From: [Empedobacter] haloabium
GTDB taxonomy: Bacteria > Pseudomonadota > Gammaproteobacteria > Burkholderiales > Burkholderiaceae_D
Length of the DNA stretch: 64,000 bases
Reading direction: 5' to 3'
NCBI GenBank assembly: GCA_008011715.2
Contig: CP136508.1
Span: 1,550,001-1,614,000, forward strand
In this document: positions 1 through 10,386 of the stretch, piece after piece
Layout of the letters: each line of letters opens with the position of its first letter
Numbering within the stretch: position 1 is the stretch's first letter
Program-made: the position numbers and the translations under genes
Notes under the pieces: model-generated
What the model was told of the DNA's origin: nothing
The model's database searches: none
Seen by the model: only the letters and a program-made list of their open reading frames with translations

Positions 1-2
1 GC

Positions 3-149
3 TACGCGGTGGCCGACATGCAGCCGGTGTTCGAGCGGCACTGGGCGACCTATGGCGAGCGGATGGATTTCCTGCCGATGGATGGGCACTGGAACCGGGT
101 GGCGCATGCCCTGGCGGCGAAGGAATTGTTGCCGTTGCTGGCGAAATAA
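3..149 (+). CDS. C-terminal end of an SGNH-hydrolase-like protein (5' end outside the window)
   Basis: Only the last 48 codons are present, read in the frame starting at base 3 and ending with TAA at 147-149. The tail contains DGHWNRVAHALAAKELL. A D-x-H-W-N motif close to the C-terminus, followed by a helix, is typical of SGNH/GDSL hydrolases and of AlgX/AlgJ-like O-acetyltransferases, where the Asp and His complete the catalytic triad. A role in acetylating or deacetylating a polysaccharide would fit the downstream eps cluster, but that is inference from a short fragment. A gene for tRNA-Arg on the opposite strand follows. Confidence 0.6.
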   Translation, partial: YAVADMQPVFERHWATYGERMDFLPMDGHWNRVAHALAAKELLPLLAK

Positions 150-299
150 ACGCGCCGGGGCCGGCTTGACACGCCGGCCATGGTGCCGATCTCAGACGCC
201 GGGATCAGGCAACAACGGTGCGGGAGTGAACAGCGGCCGCCGGGGAAGCGCGAAAATGAGGTGGGTGCGCGAGCTATGCGCGATGGGAAGTCTGGTCTT

Positions 300-374
300 T
301 GGTCCCCCCGACTGGAATCGAACCAGTATCCCACGCTTAGGAGGCATGTGCACTATCCATTGTGCTACGGGGAG
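300..374 (-). tRNA. tRNA-Arg (anticodon CCU)
   Basis: On the minus strand the sequence folds as a full cloverleaf: acceptor CTCCCCG pairs with CGGGGGG, the D-arm stem is GCAC/GTGC, the anticodon loop contains CCTAA with anticodon CCT, and the T-arm is ACTGG-TTCGATT-CCAGT. The discriminator A is followed by an encoded CCA (+ strand bases 300-302). It reads the rare AGG arginine codon. There is one G-T pair in the acceptor stem. Confidence 0.95.
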
Positions 375-392
375 GACGCCAAAGCGAGCGCA

Positions 393-421
393 ATTATAGC
401 CGACCGGCCGGCAAATGTTAG
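393..421 (-). promoter_or_regulatory. Probable sigma-70 promoter of the tRNA-Arg gene
   Basis: On the minus strand a perfect -10 box TATAAT (393-398) lies 17 bases from a CTAACA -35 box (416-421, 4/6 match). The expected start is about 10-15 bases before the mature tRNA 5' end. Confidence 0.55.
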
Positions 422-475
422 TGTCCTTGCCAGTCTGTCGGTACAATGCCGGCTTCACGCATTGAAAAAGTCACC

Positions 476-2395
<1,920 letters not shown>

Positions 2396-2518
2396 GGCGC
2401 GATGTAACAATTTTGTCATGGTAATTTTGCTACTGCCGGCAATGTAATTGTTGTATCATTGCCGCGGTGCAGCAATACGCGGTCCGGCGCCGGGGCAATC
2501 TGGCAGTAAATTGCCTTC

Positions 2519-2535
2519 GCGCACATTTTGTGCGC
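2519..2535. promoter_or_regulatory. Palindrome GCGCACA-TTT-TGTGCGC upstream of the eps operon
   Basis: A perfect inverted repeat with 7-base arms and a 3-base centre lies 85 bases before the first gene of the eps cluster, between uup and the CPBP gene. It has the form of a dimer-binding operator. The same 224-base gap holds an AT-rich stretch (2401-2460) and a possible -10 TAAAAT at 2557-2562. No cognate regulator can be named. Confidence 0.35.
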
Positions 2536-2619
2536 TACAGCCGGCGTTTGTTATTGTAAAATCTGCAAACCCTGGGGCCCGTGGGAGTGGCCCTCGTAAC
2601 GACAGGAAGGCAGACTTCA

Positions 2620-3357
2620 ATGACAGCCCAGCAGCAAAAACCTCCCACGCCACGTCGCGCGGGCCCGGCGACGCCAGCCACGGCGACAGGCTTCTTCGGA
2701 CGCGAATCGAGCGCGCGGATACTGCCGTTCGCTACCTACATGGCCTTCATCGCCATTGCCGACCTGTGCGAGCGGTTGGGCATGACGGCCGACCAGCTGC
2801 GCTGGTTGTATCCCGTCAAGGCCCTGGCCGTGGTGGCGGTGCTGCTGGCGTACCGCCGTCACTATACGGAACTGGCCTGGCGCACGATGCGCCTGCCGCA
2901 CGTCGTCCAGGCGGTCGCGGTCGGCATCGTCGTGCTCGTGTTGTGGGTCAATCTGGACGCGGCATGGATGCAGGTCGGTGTCTCGGCCGGGTTCAATCCG
3001 ACCGATGCGAGCGGCCGGGTGGATTGGCTGCTGGTGGCGTGCCGCATCGCCGGTGCCGCCCTGGTGGTGCCGCTGATGGAGGAGTTGTTCTGGCGTTCGT
3101 TCCTGATGCGCTGGCTGGAACGCCACGATTTCCTCGACGTCTATCCGGCCAGGGTAGGGCTGCAGGCGATCGCCGTGACGGTGGTGCTGTTCGGCGTCGA
3201 GCACAACCTGTGGCTGGCCGGCATCGTGGCCGGCATCGCCTACAGCCTGATCTACATGCGCAGCGGGAATTTATGGTCGGCGATCCTTGCCCACGCCACG
3301 ACCAACGGCCTGCTGGGTGTCTGGGTCGTGGTCACTGGCAGCTGGACTTACTGGTAA
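2620..3357 (+). CDS. CPBP-family intramembrane protease, exosortase-locus type
   Basis: A polytopic membrane protein of 245 residues in the CAAX protease/bacteriocin-processing (CPBP, Rce1-like) family. The three catalytic motifs are visible: EELFWR (Glu154, Glu155, Arg159), FGVEH (His195) and HATTN (His225, Asn229). Related CAAX-protease-like proteins recur in PEP-CTERM/exosortase loci, where their substrates are not established. ATG 2620 is preceded by AGGAAGG at suitable spacing. A start 39 bases earlier is possible but less well supported. It is the first gene of the eps cluster and epsL follows after 39 bases, so co-transcription is likely. A role in a second cleavage of sorted proteins is inference. 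Confidence 0.85.
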   Translation: MTAQQQKPPTPRRAGPATPATATGFFGRESSARILPFATYMAFIAIADLCERLGMTADQLRWLYPVKALAVVAVLLAYRRHYTELAWRTMRLPHVVQAVAVGIVVLVLWVNLDAAWMQVGVSAGFNPTDASGRVDWLLVACRIAGAALVVPLMEELFWRSFLMRWLERHDFLDVYPARVGLQAIAVTVVLFGVEHNLWLAGIVAGIAYSLIYMRSGNLWSAILAHATTNGLLGVWVVVTGSWTYW

Positions 3358-3396
3358 GATTGAATGTTCGCTAATACTTAAGAAGACGACACAATA

Positions 3397-4599
3397 ATGT
3401 TGAGTTTCCATCCATCTGTCCGCATGGTGCCGCTGGCACTGGCTGCCGCGCTGGTCTGCGGCGCGGCCTCGGCAGAAATCAGCGATACCATCCATCCGTT
3501 CGTGGCCCTCGGGTACACGTACGACGACAACCTGCTGCGCCTGCCCGACAACGCCGGCGATGGCGTGCAGCGTTCCGACCGTGCCAGGCAGGCACAGGCC
3601 GGCGTCATCGTCGAGCGCCCGATCGGCCGCCAACGGCTGAGCGCCACGGCCAAGGTGTCGCGCGTCAATTTCGACCACTACAGCCAGCTCGACTACAACG
3701 GCAAGGACCTGAAGGCCGACCTGTACTGGCAGCTGGGCAACCGCCTGTCGGGCCTGCTGGGCGGCAGCTATGTCGAGACGCTGACGCCGTTTTCGGACTA
3801 CAACTCGAGCGAGCGCAACCTGCGTACCACGCGGCGCGAGTACGTCAACGCCGCCTGGCGCTTCCATCCGAGCTGGCAGGTGCGCGGTGGCGTCACCCGC
3901 AACCGCAACGAATACGAACTGCTGGCGCAGCGCGTCAACAACCGCCAGGAAGACCTGGCCGAGGTGGGCGCGGACTACCTGGCGTCCAGCGGCAGCAAGG
4001 TCGGTCTGGTGGTGCGCCACTGGAAGGGACACTACATGAATCCGCGCCGCATCAACGGCGTGGCGCTGGACGACGACTACACCCAGGACGAGCTGAAGGC
4101 GAGCGTCAACTGGCGCTTCTCCGGCGTGACGTACATCGAGATGCTGGCCGGCTATGCCAAGCGCAAGCACGCCTTTTTCACGGGGCGTGATTCCAGCGGC
4201 GTGAACGGCCGTGCCGCCGTGACCTGGGCGCCACTGGGCAAGGTGCGCTTCAACGCGGACGTGTGGCGTGAATTCGCCGCCGTCGAGAGCTTCGTCGTCA
4301 GCAACAGCCTGAACAAGGGCGCCAGCGTGGCGGCCACGTGGACCGTGACGTCGAAGATGCAGGCCACGGCCAGCGTGCGGCGCGAGAACCGCGAGTTCGA
4401 GCAGCTGCCGTCGGTCAACTTCCGCGGCGAGGCCAGCGACCGCTCCACCAGCGCGCAGCTGGGCCTGACCTATGCGCCGACCATCGGCACCCAACTTGGC
4501 CTGACGGCCTTCCGTGAAAAACGTAACGGCAGCCCCCTCGCGGGCACCAACGACTACAAGGCCAACGGCCTGTCGATCAACGCCAGCGTGCAGTTCTGA
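3397..4599 (+). CDS. epsL: Outer-membrane beta-barrel protein EpsL
   Basis: A 400-residue protein with a signal peptide (hydrophobic stretch ending near AASA, about residue 28). The body is rich in alternating polar/aromatic strands such as HPFVALGYTYDDNLLR, and ends in a C-terminal Gln-Phe typical of an outer-membrane barrel. The GYTYDDNLLRLPD start matches the EpsL family of XrtB-linked exopolysaccharide operons, proposed to be the outer-membrane secretion or anchoring component. It sits between the CPBP gene and epsB with short gaps (39 and 11 bases), consistent with one operon. The assignment rests on the N-terminal pattern and position. Confidence 0.85.
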   Translation: MLSFHPSVRMVPLALAAALVCGAASAEISDTIHPFVALGYTYDDNLLRLPDNAGDGVQRSDRARQAQAGVIVERPIGRQRLSATAKVSRVNFDHYSQLDYNGKDLKADLYWQLGNRLSGLLGGSYVETLTPFSDYNSSERNLRTTRREYVNAAWRFHPSWQVRGGVTRNRNEYELLAQRVNNRQEDLAEVGADYLASSGSKVGLVVRHWKGHYMNPRRINGVALDDDYTQDELKASVNWRFSGVTYIEMLAGYAKRKHAFFTGRDSSGVNGRAAVTWAPLGKVRFNADVWREFAAVESFVVSNSLNKGASVAATWTVTSKMQATASVRRENREFEQLPSVNFRGEASDRSTSAQLGLTYAPTIGTQLGLTAFREKRNGSPLAGTNDYKANGLSINASVQF

Positions 4600-4610
4600 G
4601 AAGTCAAGCA

Positions 4611-5993
4611 ATGACCATCAATGATATTCCCCTGATATCGTTCTTCCAGCGCGTCCTCGATCCACTGATCATCATGGGCACGCTGTACGCGACGTCGATG
4701 TTGTACGGCGAGCCGTTTACCGGCTATTCGCTGGTGCTGATGATCCTGGCGTTCTTCATTTCGTCGGCCGTGTACCAGCACATCGATCCGTATCGCACGT
4801 GGCGCAGCGGCCGCATGCTGGCCTACTCGCGCGACATCTTCGGCGGCTGGCTGGTGACGGCCCTGATCCTGGTGTTCCTCGGTTCCGTCAGCGGCCTGGC
4901 CTACCACTACGAGGAAAGCGTCGTGCTGAGCTGGTTCGTCGCCACGCCGTTCGTGCTGCTGGCCAGCCACCTGGCCGCGCGCAAGGTCGGCTCGGACCCC
5001 TCCAAGGCCAGCGAAGTGCGTTCGGTGCTGATCGTCGGCGCCAACGACGTGGGCATCAAGTTCGCCCGCACCATCGAGCGCTATCCGAACCTGTTCATGA
5101 GCGTGCGCGGCTTCTTCGACGACCGCACGGAAGACCGCCGCCCGGCCGACCTGCAGCACCCGATCCTGGGCAAGATGTGCGACGTCGCCGCGTTCGTGCG
5201 CGAGAACAACATCAAGATGATCTTCATCAGCCAGCCGATCTCGGCCCAGCCGCGTATCCGCAAGCTGCTGGACGACCTGCAGGACACGACGGCTTCGGTC
5301 TACTTCCTGCCCGATATCTATGTGTTCGACCTGATGCAGGCCCGTTTCGACAACGTGGGCGGCATGCCGGTGATCGCCATCTGCGAGACGCCGTTCACGG
5401 GCTTCAACAGCCTCGTCAAGCGCGCCAGCGACATCGTGCTGGCCCTGATCATCCAGTTGCTGCTGCTGCCGATCATGCTGGCGATCGCCATCGCGGTGAA
5501 GCTCAGTTCGCCGGGTCCGATCATCTTCCGCCAGCGCCGCTATGGCCTGTACGGCGAGCAGATCTTCGTCTACAAGTTCCGCTCGATGACGGTGACGGAA
5601 GACGGCAGCAACGTCGTCCAGGCCAAGAAGAACGACCAGCGCATCACGCGCGTCGGCGGCTTCCTGCGCAAGACGTCGCTGGACGAATTGCCACAGTTCA
5701 TCAACGTGCTGCAAGGGCGCATGAGCATTGTCGGCCCGCGTCCCCACGCGGTGGCGCACAATGAGCAGTACCGCAAGCTGATCAAGGGTTACATGTTGCG
5801 TCACAAGGCCAAGCCGGGCATTACCGGCTGGGCCCAGGTCAACGGCTTCCGCGGCGAGACGGAAACGCTGGACAAGATGGAAGCACGTATCCGTTACGAC
5901 CTGGACTATCTGCGCAACTGGTCGCTGTGGCTCGACCTGTGGATTATCCTGAAGACGGTCAAGGTCGTTCTGGCCCGCGAGAACGCACACTGA
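4611..5993 (+). CDS. epsB: Undecaprenyl-phosphate sugar phosphotransferase (initiating, WcaJ/EpsB type)
   Basis: A 460-residue polyprenol phosphate hexose-1-phosphate transferase that starts repeat-unit assembly on the inner membrane. Four N-terminal membrane segments (about residues 10-125) are followed by a Rossmann-like CoA-binding-3 domain (LIVGANDVGIKFAR). A fifth membrane segment comes before the catalytic bacterial sugar transferase domain. Signatures include SSPGPIIFRQRRYG, YKFRSM, RKTSLDELPQ and SIVGPRPH. The family usually transfers glucose or galactose-1-phosphate; the sugar cannot be read from the sequence. The gene follows epsL by 11 bases. A 220-base gap with an inverted repeat separates it from epsD. 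Confidence 0.93.
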   Translation: MTINDIPLISFFQRVLDPLIIMGTLYATSMLYGEPFTGYSLVLMILAFFISSAVYQHIDPYRTWRSGRMLAYSRDIFGGWLVTALILVFLGSVSGLAYHYEESVVLSWFVATPFVLLASHLAARKVGSDPSKASEVRSVLIVGANDVGIKFARTIERYPNLFMSVRGFFDDRTEDRRPADLQHPILGKMCDVAAFVRENNIKMIFISQPISAQPRIRKLLDDLQDTTASVYFLPDIYVFDLMQARFDNVGGMPVIAICETPFTGFNSLVKRASDIVLALIIQLLLLPIMLAIAIAVKLSSPGPIIFRQRRYGLYGEQIFVYKFRSMTVTEDGSNVVQAKKNDQRITRVGGFLRKTSLDELPQFINVLQGRMSIVGPRPHAVAHNEQYRKLIKGYMLRHKAKPGITGWAQVNGFRGETETLDKMEARIRYDLDYLRNWSLWLDLWIILKTVKVVLARENAH

Positions 5994-6030
5994 AGCCAGG
6001 CTTAAATTGCTGTTGTTTCCAGATTGAATT

Positions 6031-6099
6031 GTATCGTGCGATGGCATTCCTTCGTTACAATGGGAGGATAAGTTGTAAATTTGTCCAGTCGCACGATAC
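6031..6099. promoter_or_regulatory. Paired inverted 11-mers GTATCGTGCGA / TCGCACGATAC before epsD
   Basis: GTATCGTGCGA at 6031-6041 has an exact reverse complement at 6089-6099, 47 bases apart. Each arm contains the half-palindrome TCG-NN-CGA. The gap between epsB and epsD (5994-6213) also carries TACAAT (6056-6061) and TATAGT (6131-6136) as possible -10 boxes, with no good -35. The pair could be two operator copies or the stem of a large leader hairpin. Confidence 0.4.
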
Positions 6100-6213
6100 G
6101 GCACGGCAGTAAAAAAGTTGCTTTTGAGCCTATAGTCTGATATTTTTGTAAATACCTGAACCGCTGAACCGGCTATCCGCCACGGCGCTTAAAACATGGA
6201 ACCGGAGGAGTCT

Positions 6214-7596
6214 TTGAAACATTTCGCAAAACCTAGCCTGACGCATCGTCAGGGGCATGTCCTTCACCGTCGGGTGCTGAGCGCCGGCCTGCTGGTGCTG
6301 GCTGCTGCCGCCATGTCCGCTTGCGGCGAGAAGGCCGAGAAGAAACCTGGGCAGGCGCTGGCAAGCGTCAACGGCGAAGAGATCACCGTGCTGCAGCTGA
6401 ACGAAGAGCTGAGCCGCGTGAACCCGCAGATGGCACAGCAGGAAGCGGCCCGCAAGCAGCTGCTGGAAGCGCTGATCGACCGCCAGTTGCTGCAGAGCGA
6501 GGCAGCCAAGGAAAAGATCGACCGCGACCCGAAAGTGGTGCAAGCCATCGAGCGCGCCAAGGCCACGATCGTGGCCCAGGCCTACCTGCAGAAGCGCATC
6601 GGTACCGTGGCGCGCCCGACCAAGGCGGAGGTCGAAGCCTATTACAACCAGAATCCGCAGTTCTTCTCGAACCGCAAGCAATTCGACATGCGCGAGCTGG
6701 TGCTGGCGACGGCGGACGTGAACGATGAAGTCAAGCGCGCCATCGACGCCTCCAAGTCGCTCGAGGAAGTGGCCGCGTGGCTGGACCAGCACAAGGTCAA
6801 GTACGGCCGTGCCCAGCTGTCGCGCAGCACGACCGAGCTGCCGCCCGAGCTGAGCGCGCGTCTGCAGGCGATGCCGAAGGGCCAGCTGTTCATCATCCGC
6901 GAAGGTGCGCGCAGCATGCTGATCTCGATCACCGACATCAAGGATGCGCCGGTATCGCTGGAGCAGGCGAGCGCACAGATCGAGCAGTTCCTGTTCAACA
7001 AGAAGAACAAGGAAGCGGCCGAGGCGGCCGTCAAGCAACTGCGCTCGACCGCCAAGATCGAATACATGAACCAGCCGGCGGGCGGCACGGCGGCGGCGCC
7101 TGCGGCCGGCGCACCGGCGGCCGGCGCACCGGCGGCCGGCGCACCGGCGGCATCGGCCCCGCCGGCGGCACCGGCGGCAGACGATGCCACGGCACGCGGC
7201 GTGGCCGGTCTGGAAGTAAACGCCGACAGCGACCAATCAACCTCAGAAAAAAGAAGGAACGACCATGAAACGTTTGGTAATGTGGATGCTGGCGGGGCTG
7301 ATGACCCTGGCCATGGGATGGGCCAACGCGGCCGACGCGACGCTGGGTCCCGGCGACGTGGTGAAGATCGCCGTCTACGGCAGCCCCGACCTGGGCACGG
7401 AAACCCGTATCAGCCAGAGCGGCAACATCACGTTTCCGCTGATCGGCCAGGTCAAGATCGGTGGCCTGGAAATTCCCGCGGCCGAACGCAAGATCGCCGG
7501 CATGCTCGACAGCGGTGGCTACATCAAGAAACCGCAGGTGACGATCCTCGTCACGGCGATTTCCAGCCAGCAGGTTTCGGTGCTGGGCCAGGTTAA
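6214..7596 (+). CDS. epsD: EpsD-family peptidyl-prolyl cis-trans isomerase lipoprotein, reading frame overrunning into epsE
   Basis: The first about 290 residues match the EpsD-type SurA/parvulin-like proteins of XrtB eps operons: a lipoprotein signal (VLAAAAMSAC), a SurA-N-like helical region (LNEELSRVNPQMAQQEAARKQ) and a degenerate rotamase region. TTG 6214 is chosen because GGAGG (6204-6208) lies just upstream; ATG 6196 is in frame but lacks a site. An Ala/Pro-rich tail follows, with three 15-base repeats. The frame then continues 332 bases over epsE to 7596 as Arg/Gly/His-rich sequence that looks like a shadow of epsE. One extra A in the A6 tract at 7247-7252 would instead end the protein at TGA 7266-7268, overlapping the epsE ATG. 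So either the natural end is about 7268 or a slip or sequence error is involved. Confidence 0.8.
   Translation: MKHFAKPSLTHRQGHVLHRRVLSAGLLVLAAAAMSACGEKAEKKPGQALASVNGEEITVLQLNEELSRVNPQMAQQEAARKQLLEALIDRQLLQSEAAKEKIDRDPKVVQAIERAKATIVAQAYLQKRIGTVARPTKAEVEAYYNQNPQFFSNRKQFDMRELVLATADVNDEVKRAIDASKSLEEVAAWLDQHKVKYGRAQLSRSTTELPPELSARLQAMPKGQLFIIREGARSMLISITDIKDAPVSLEQASAQIEQFLFNKKNKEAAEAAVKQLRSTAKIEYMNQPAGGTAAAPAAGAPAAGAPAAGAPAASAPPAAPAADDATARGVAGLEVNADSDQSTSEKRRNDHETFGNVDAGGADDPGHGMGQRGRRDAGSRRRGEDRRLRQPRPGHGNPYQPERQHHVSADRPGQDRWPGNSRGRTQDRRHARQRWLHQETAGDDPRHGDFQPAGFGAGPG
7104..7148 (+). repeat. Three perfect 15-bp tandem repeats in the epsD tail
   Basis: GGCCGGCGCACCGGC occurs three times in a row (7104-7118, 7119-7133, 7134-7148) and encodes an Ala-Gly-Ala-Pro-Ala type linker. 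Unit length is a multiple of three, so copy-number change would keep frame. Confidence 0.9.
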
Positions 7597-8053
7597 CCGT
7601 CCGGGCCGCTTCCCGATCGAGGGCAAGCGTACCGTGCTGGACATGCTGGCGCTGGCCGGCGGCATGAACGTGGACGGCGCGGACACGATCACGCTGATCC
7701 GCAAGCGCAACGGCACCGTGACGAAGGAGTCGCTGGACATCGTCGACATGATGCGCAGCGGCGAGCTGCAGCGCGACGTGGAACTGGCTGCCGACGACAT
7801 CATCTATGTCGAGCGCGCACCGCGTTTCTACATCTACGGCGAAGTGCAGCGTCCGGGCGCGTTCAAGCTGGAGCGCTCGATGACGGTACTGCAGGCGCTG
7901 GCTGTCGGCGGCGGCCTGACCCCGCGCGGCACCGAGCGCGGCATGCGCATCAAGCGTCGCGATGCCCAGGGCAAGATCCAGGTCTTCGACGCCAAGCATG
8001 ATGACCTGCTGCAGACGGACGATATTGTCTATGTCAAGGAAAGCCTGTTCTGA
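7265..8053 (+). CDS. epsE: Polysaccharide export protein EpsE (Wza-like)
   Basis: A 262-residue periplasmic/outer-membrane polysaccharide export protein. A signal peptide (residues 1-22, ending ANA) precedes the Poly_export (Wza) domain with LGPGDVVKIAVYGSPDLG. Two SLBB-type modules follow (VSVLGQVNRPGRFPIEGKRTV and FYIYGEVQRPGAFKLERSMTV). There is no lipobox, which is common in the EpsE subgroup. It should form the export conduit with EpsL and EpsF. ATG 7265 cannot move downstream without losing the signal peptide, so the overlap with the annotated epsD frame is real at sequence level. epsF follows after 37 bases. Confidence 0.93.
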   Translation: MKRLVMWMLAGLMTLAMGWANAADATLGPGDVVKIAVYGSPDLGTETRISQSGNITFPLIGQVKIGGLEIPAAERKIAGMLDSGGYIKKPQVTILVTAISSQQVSVLGQVNRPGRFPIEGKRTVLDMLALAGGMNVDGADTITLIRKRNGTVTKESLDIVDMMRSGELQRDVELAADDIIYVERAPRFYIYGEVQRPGAFKLERSMTVLQALAVGGGLTPRGTERGMRIKRRDAQGKIQVFDAKHDDLLQTDDIVYVKESLF

Positions 8054-8090
8054 CGCGGCTGTCGCGTCTCCTCAAGTGTAAGGTGTATTC

Positions 8091-9494
8091 ATGAATCTCT
8101 CTCAACTCCTGCTGATCCTGCGGGCACGCAAGAAAATCGTCATCGGCGTGCTGGCGCTGGTCGTGCTCGCGACGCTGGCGATCAGCCTGCTGCTGCCCAA
8201 GACGTACAAGGCCAACAGCACGCTGCTGCTGAACTACAAGGGTGTTGACCCACTGACCGGCATGACGATGCCGGGCAACCTGATGCCCGGCTACATGGCC
8301 ACGCAGATCGACATCATCGGCAGCAAGAATGTCGCGCTGCGCGTGATCGACCGGATGCAGCTGGCCAGCAGCCCGGCCGTCATCGCCCAGTTCAACGAGG
8401 CGACGGGCGGGCAGGGGACGGTACGCGACTGGCTGGCAGGTCTGCTGCTGCGCAAGCTGGACGTGACGCCGTCGCGCGAGAGCAGTGTCGTTGACGTCAG
8501 CTTCAGCGGTTCCGACCCGCAGTTCGTCGCCGCCGTCGCCAACGCCTTCGCCGAGGAATACATGCATGCGACCGTGCAGCTGAAGGTCGATCCGATGCGG
8601 CGCGCGTCGACGTATTTCGACCAGCAGACCAAGCTGCTGCGCGACAACCTGGAAAAAGCGCAGAGCCGCCTGTCGAAGTACCAGCAGGAACACGGCATCG
8701 TCAGCGTCGACAACCGCCTGGACGTGGAATCGAACCGCCTGAACGACCTGTCCGCGCAACTGGTGGCGGCGCAGGCCCAACTGATGGAAGCGACGTCGCG
8801 CCAGCGCATGGCGCAGGGCGGCGCCGCGTCGCCGGACGTGAACGCCAATCCGCTGATCCAGAACCTGCGCGTCGGCCTCGGTAACGCCGAAGCGAAGCTG
8901 GCCGAAGTGGGCCAGCGCCTGGGTCGCAACCACCCGCAATACCAGAGCGCACAAGCCGAAGTGGCCAAGCTGCGCCGCGACCTGAACGAGCAGATCAGCC
9001 TGACGTCCCAGAGCGTGGGCAACAACGCCACGGTGCTGGCGCAGCGCGAGGCGCAGATCCGTGCCGCCCTGGCCGAGCAGAAGGCCAAGGTGCTGGAACT
9101 GAACCGCACCCGCGACGAAATGGGCGTGCTGATGAAGGACGTCGAAAGCGCCCAGCGCGCGTTCGACGCGACCGCGCAGCGCGGCTCGCAGACCCGTATC
9201 GAAGGCCAGGCCGAGCAATCGGACGTGTCGATCCTGAACCCGGCCGTGGTGCCGTCGGAACCGGACGGTCCGAAAGTGTTCCGCAACCTGCTGCTGTCCG
9301 TGTTCCTGGGCGTGCTGCTGGGCTTTGGCGCGGCCCTGATCATCGAGCTGCTGGACCGTCGCGTGCGTTCGGAAAACGACCTGAGCGACTCGCTGGACAT
9401 CCCGATGTTCGGCTCGATCGACTGGAACAATTCCGCGCGCCGCCGTCCTGGCATGCTGGGCTCGCTGATGCCGCGGCGCCCGCGTTTAACCTGA
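8091..9494 (+). CDS. epsF: Chain length determinant protein EpsF (Wzz family)
   Basis: A 467-residue polysaccharide co-polymerase. An N-terminal membrane segment (about residues 15-38, [20 protein letters not shown]) is followed by a long periplasmic helical region rich in coiled coil (about 170-380). A second membrane segment ([22 protein letters not shown], near 400-422) carries the Wzz/GNVR hallmark just before it ([13 protein letters not shown]). It has no C-terminal kinase domain; that function is split off as EpsG, the next gene, only 16 bases on. EpsF controls polymer length with Wzy and gates export through EpsE. Confidence 0.93.
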   Translation: MNLSQLLLILRARKKIVIGVLALVVLATLAISLLLPKTYKANSTLLLNYKGVDPLTGMTMPGNLMPGYMATQIDIIGSKNVALRVIDRMQLASSPAVIAQFNEATGGQGTVRDWLAGLLLRKLDVTPSRESSVVDVSFSGSDPQFVAAVANAFAEEYMHATVQLKVDPMRRASTYFDQQTKLLRDNLEKAQSRLSKYQQEHGIVSVDNRLDVESNRLNDLSAQLVAAQAQLMEATSRQRMAQGGAASPDVNANPLIQNLRVGLGNAEAKLAEVGQRLGRNHPQYQSAQAEVAKLRRDLNEQISLTSQSVGNNATVLAQREAQIRAALAEQKAKVLELNRTRDEMGVLMKDVESAQRAFDATAQRGSQTRIEGQAEQSDVSILNPAVVPSEPDGPKVFRNLLLSVFLGVLLGFGAALIIELLDRRVRSENDLSDSLDIPMFGSIDWNNSARRRPGMLGSLMPRRPRLT

Positions 9495-9510
9495 TTTGTT
9501 GGAGATAGTG

Positions 9511-10386
9511 ATGAACCAAGCAACCATTCCCCTGGCCGCCGCGAATTCTCCGCGCAACGCCGGCTCCAGCATTGGCGGCCTGCTGCTGGAATCGGGCAAG
9601 ATCACGCCGGAAGGTGCGGAGCGCGTGCTGCGCATGCAGAAGGAACTGGGGATCCGCTTCGGCGAGGCGGCCCAGCGCCTGGGACTGATCACGGAGGCGG
9701 ACATCCAGCAGGTGCTGGCGCGTCAGTTCGACTATCCCTACCTGCAGCCGGGCGAAGGCAAGTACTCGCCGCAGCTGGTGGCGGCCTACCAGCCGTTCAG
9801 CCCGCAGGTGGAGACGCTGCGCGCGGTGCGCAGCCAGCTGATGCTGCGCTGGTTCACCCGCGGCCATAAATCGCTGGTCGTGATGAGCGCGCGCCCGGGC
9901 GATGGCGCCAGCCTGTTCGCGGCCAACCTGGCCGTCGTGTTCTCCCAGCTGGGCGAACAGACGCTGCTGGTCGATGCCAACCTGCGCCAGCCGCGCCAGC
10001 ACGATATCTTCAACCTGCCCCAGCGGCAGGGCCTGTCGGACATGCTGGCCGGTCGCGCCGACCAGGGCGCCATCACGCGCATCGAGTCGTTCGTCGACCT
10101 GTCCGTGCTGGGCGCCGGCACGCTGCCGCCGAATCCGCAGGAACTGCTGAGCCGTGAAGGGTTCGGGCAGATGAATACGCAACTGGAAAGCCGCTACGAC
10201 GTCGTGCTGTATGACGTGCCGGCCGGCGGTACCGGTTCGGACGCGCTGGCCGTGGCCGCGCGCGCCGGCGGCGTGCTGGTGGTGGCCCGCAAGGACCACA
10301 CCCCGGTGAGCGCCATCAGCGCGCTGAGCGACCAGCTGGCGCAGAACGGCGTCAAGATCGTCGGTTCGGTCCTGGTGAGCTTCTGA
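9511..10386 (+). CDS. epsG: EpsG-type cytoplasmic partner of EpsF, BY-kinase-like with degenerate ATP motifs
   Basis: A 291-residue protein starting at ATG 9511 behind a GGAG site. Residues about 20-80 resemble a type II secretion GspE N-terminal/MshEN domain: GGLLLESGKITPEGAERVL, then GEAAQRLGLITEADIQQVL. Residues 120-291 form a MinD/BY-kinase-like fold. The expected nucleotide motifs are altered: the P-loop reads PGDGAS with Ala133 where Lys is usual, the A' motif is VDANLR with Asn157 instead of Asp, and Walker B is LYDVPAGG. No Tyr-rich tail is present. It probably pairs with EpsF; whether it is an active kinase is doubtful. The stop overlaps the xrtB start (TGATG). Confidence 0.88.
   Translation: MNQATIPLAAANSPRNAGSSIGGLLLESGKITPEGAERVLRMQKELGIRFGEAAQRLGLITEADIQQVLARQFDYPYLQPGEGKYSPQLVAAYQPFSPQVETLRAVRSQLMLRWFTRGHKSLVVMSARPGDGASLFAANLAVVFSQLGEQTLLVDANLRQPRQHDIFNLPQRQGLSDMLAGRADQGAITRIESFVDLSVLGAGTLPPNPQELLSREGFGQMNTQLESRYDVVLYDVPAGGTGSDALAVAARAGGVLVVARKDHTPVSAISALSDQLAQNGVKIVGSVLVSF

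Noticed and set aside
2501..2514. Possible sigma-54 promoter TGGC-N6-TTGC before the CPBP gene
   Set aside because: The GG to GC spacing is one base short of the strict sigma-54 requirement.
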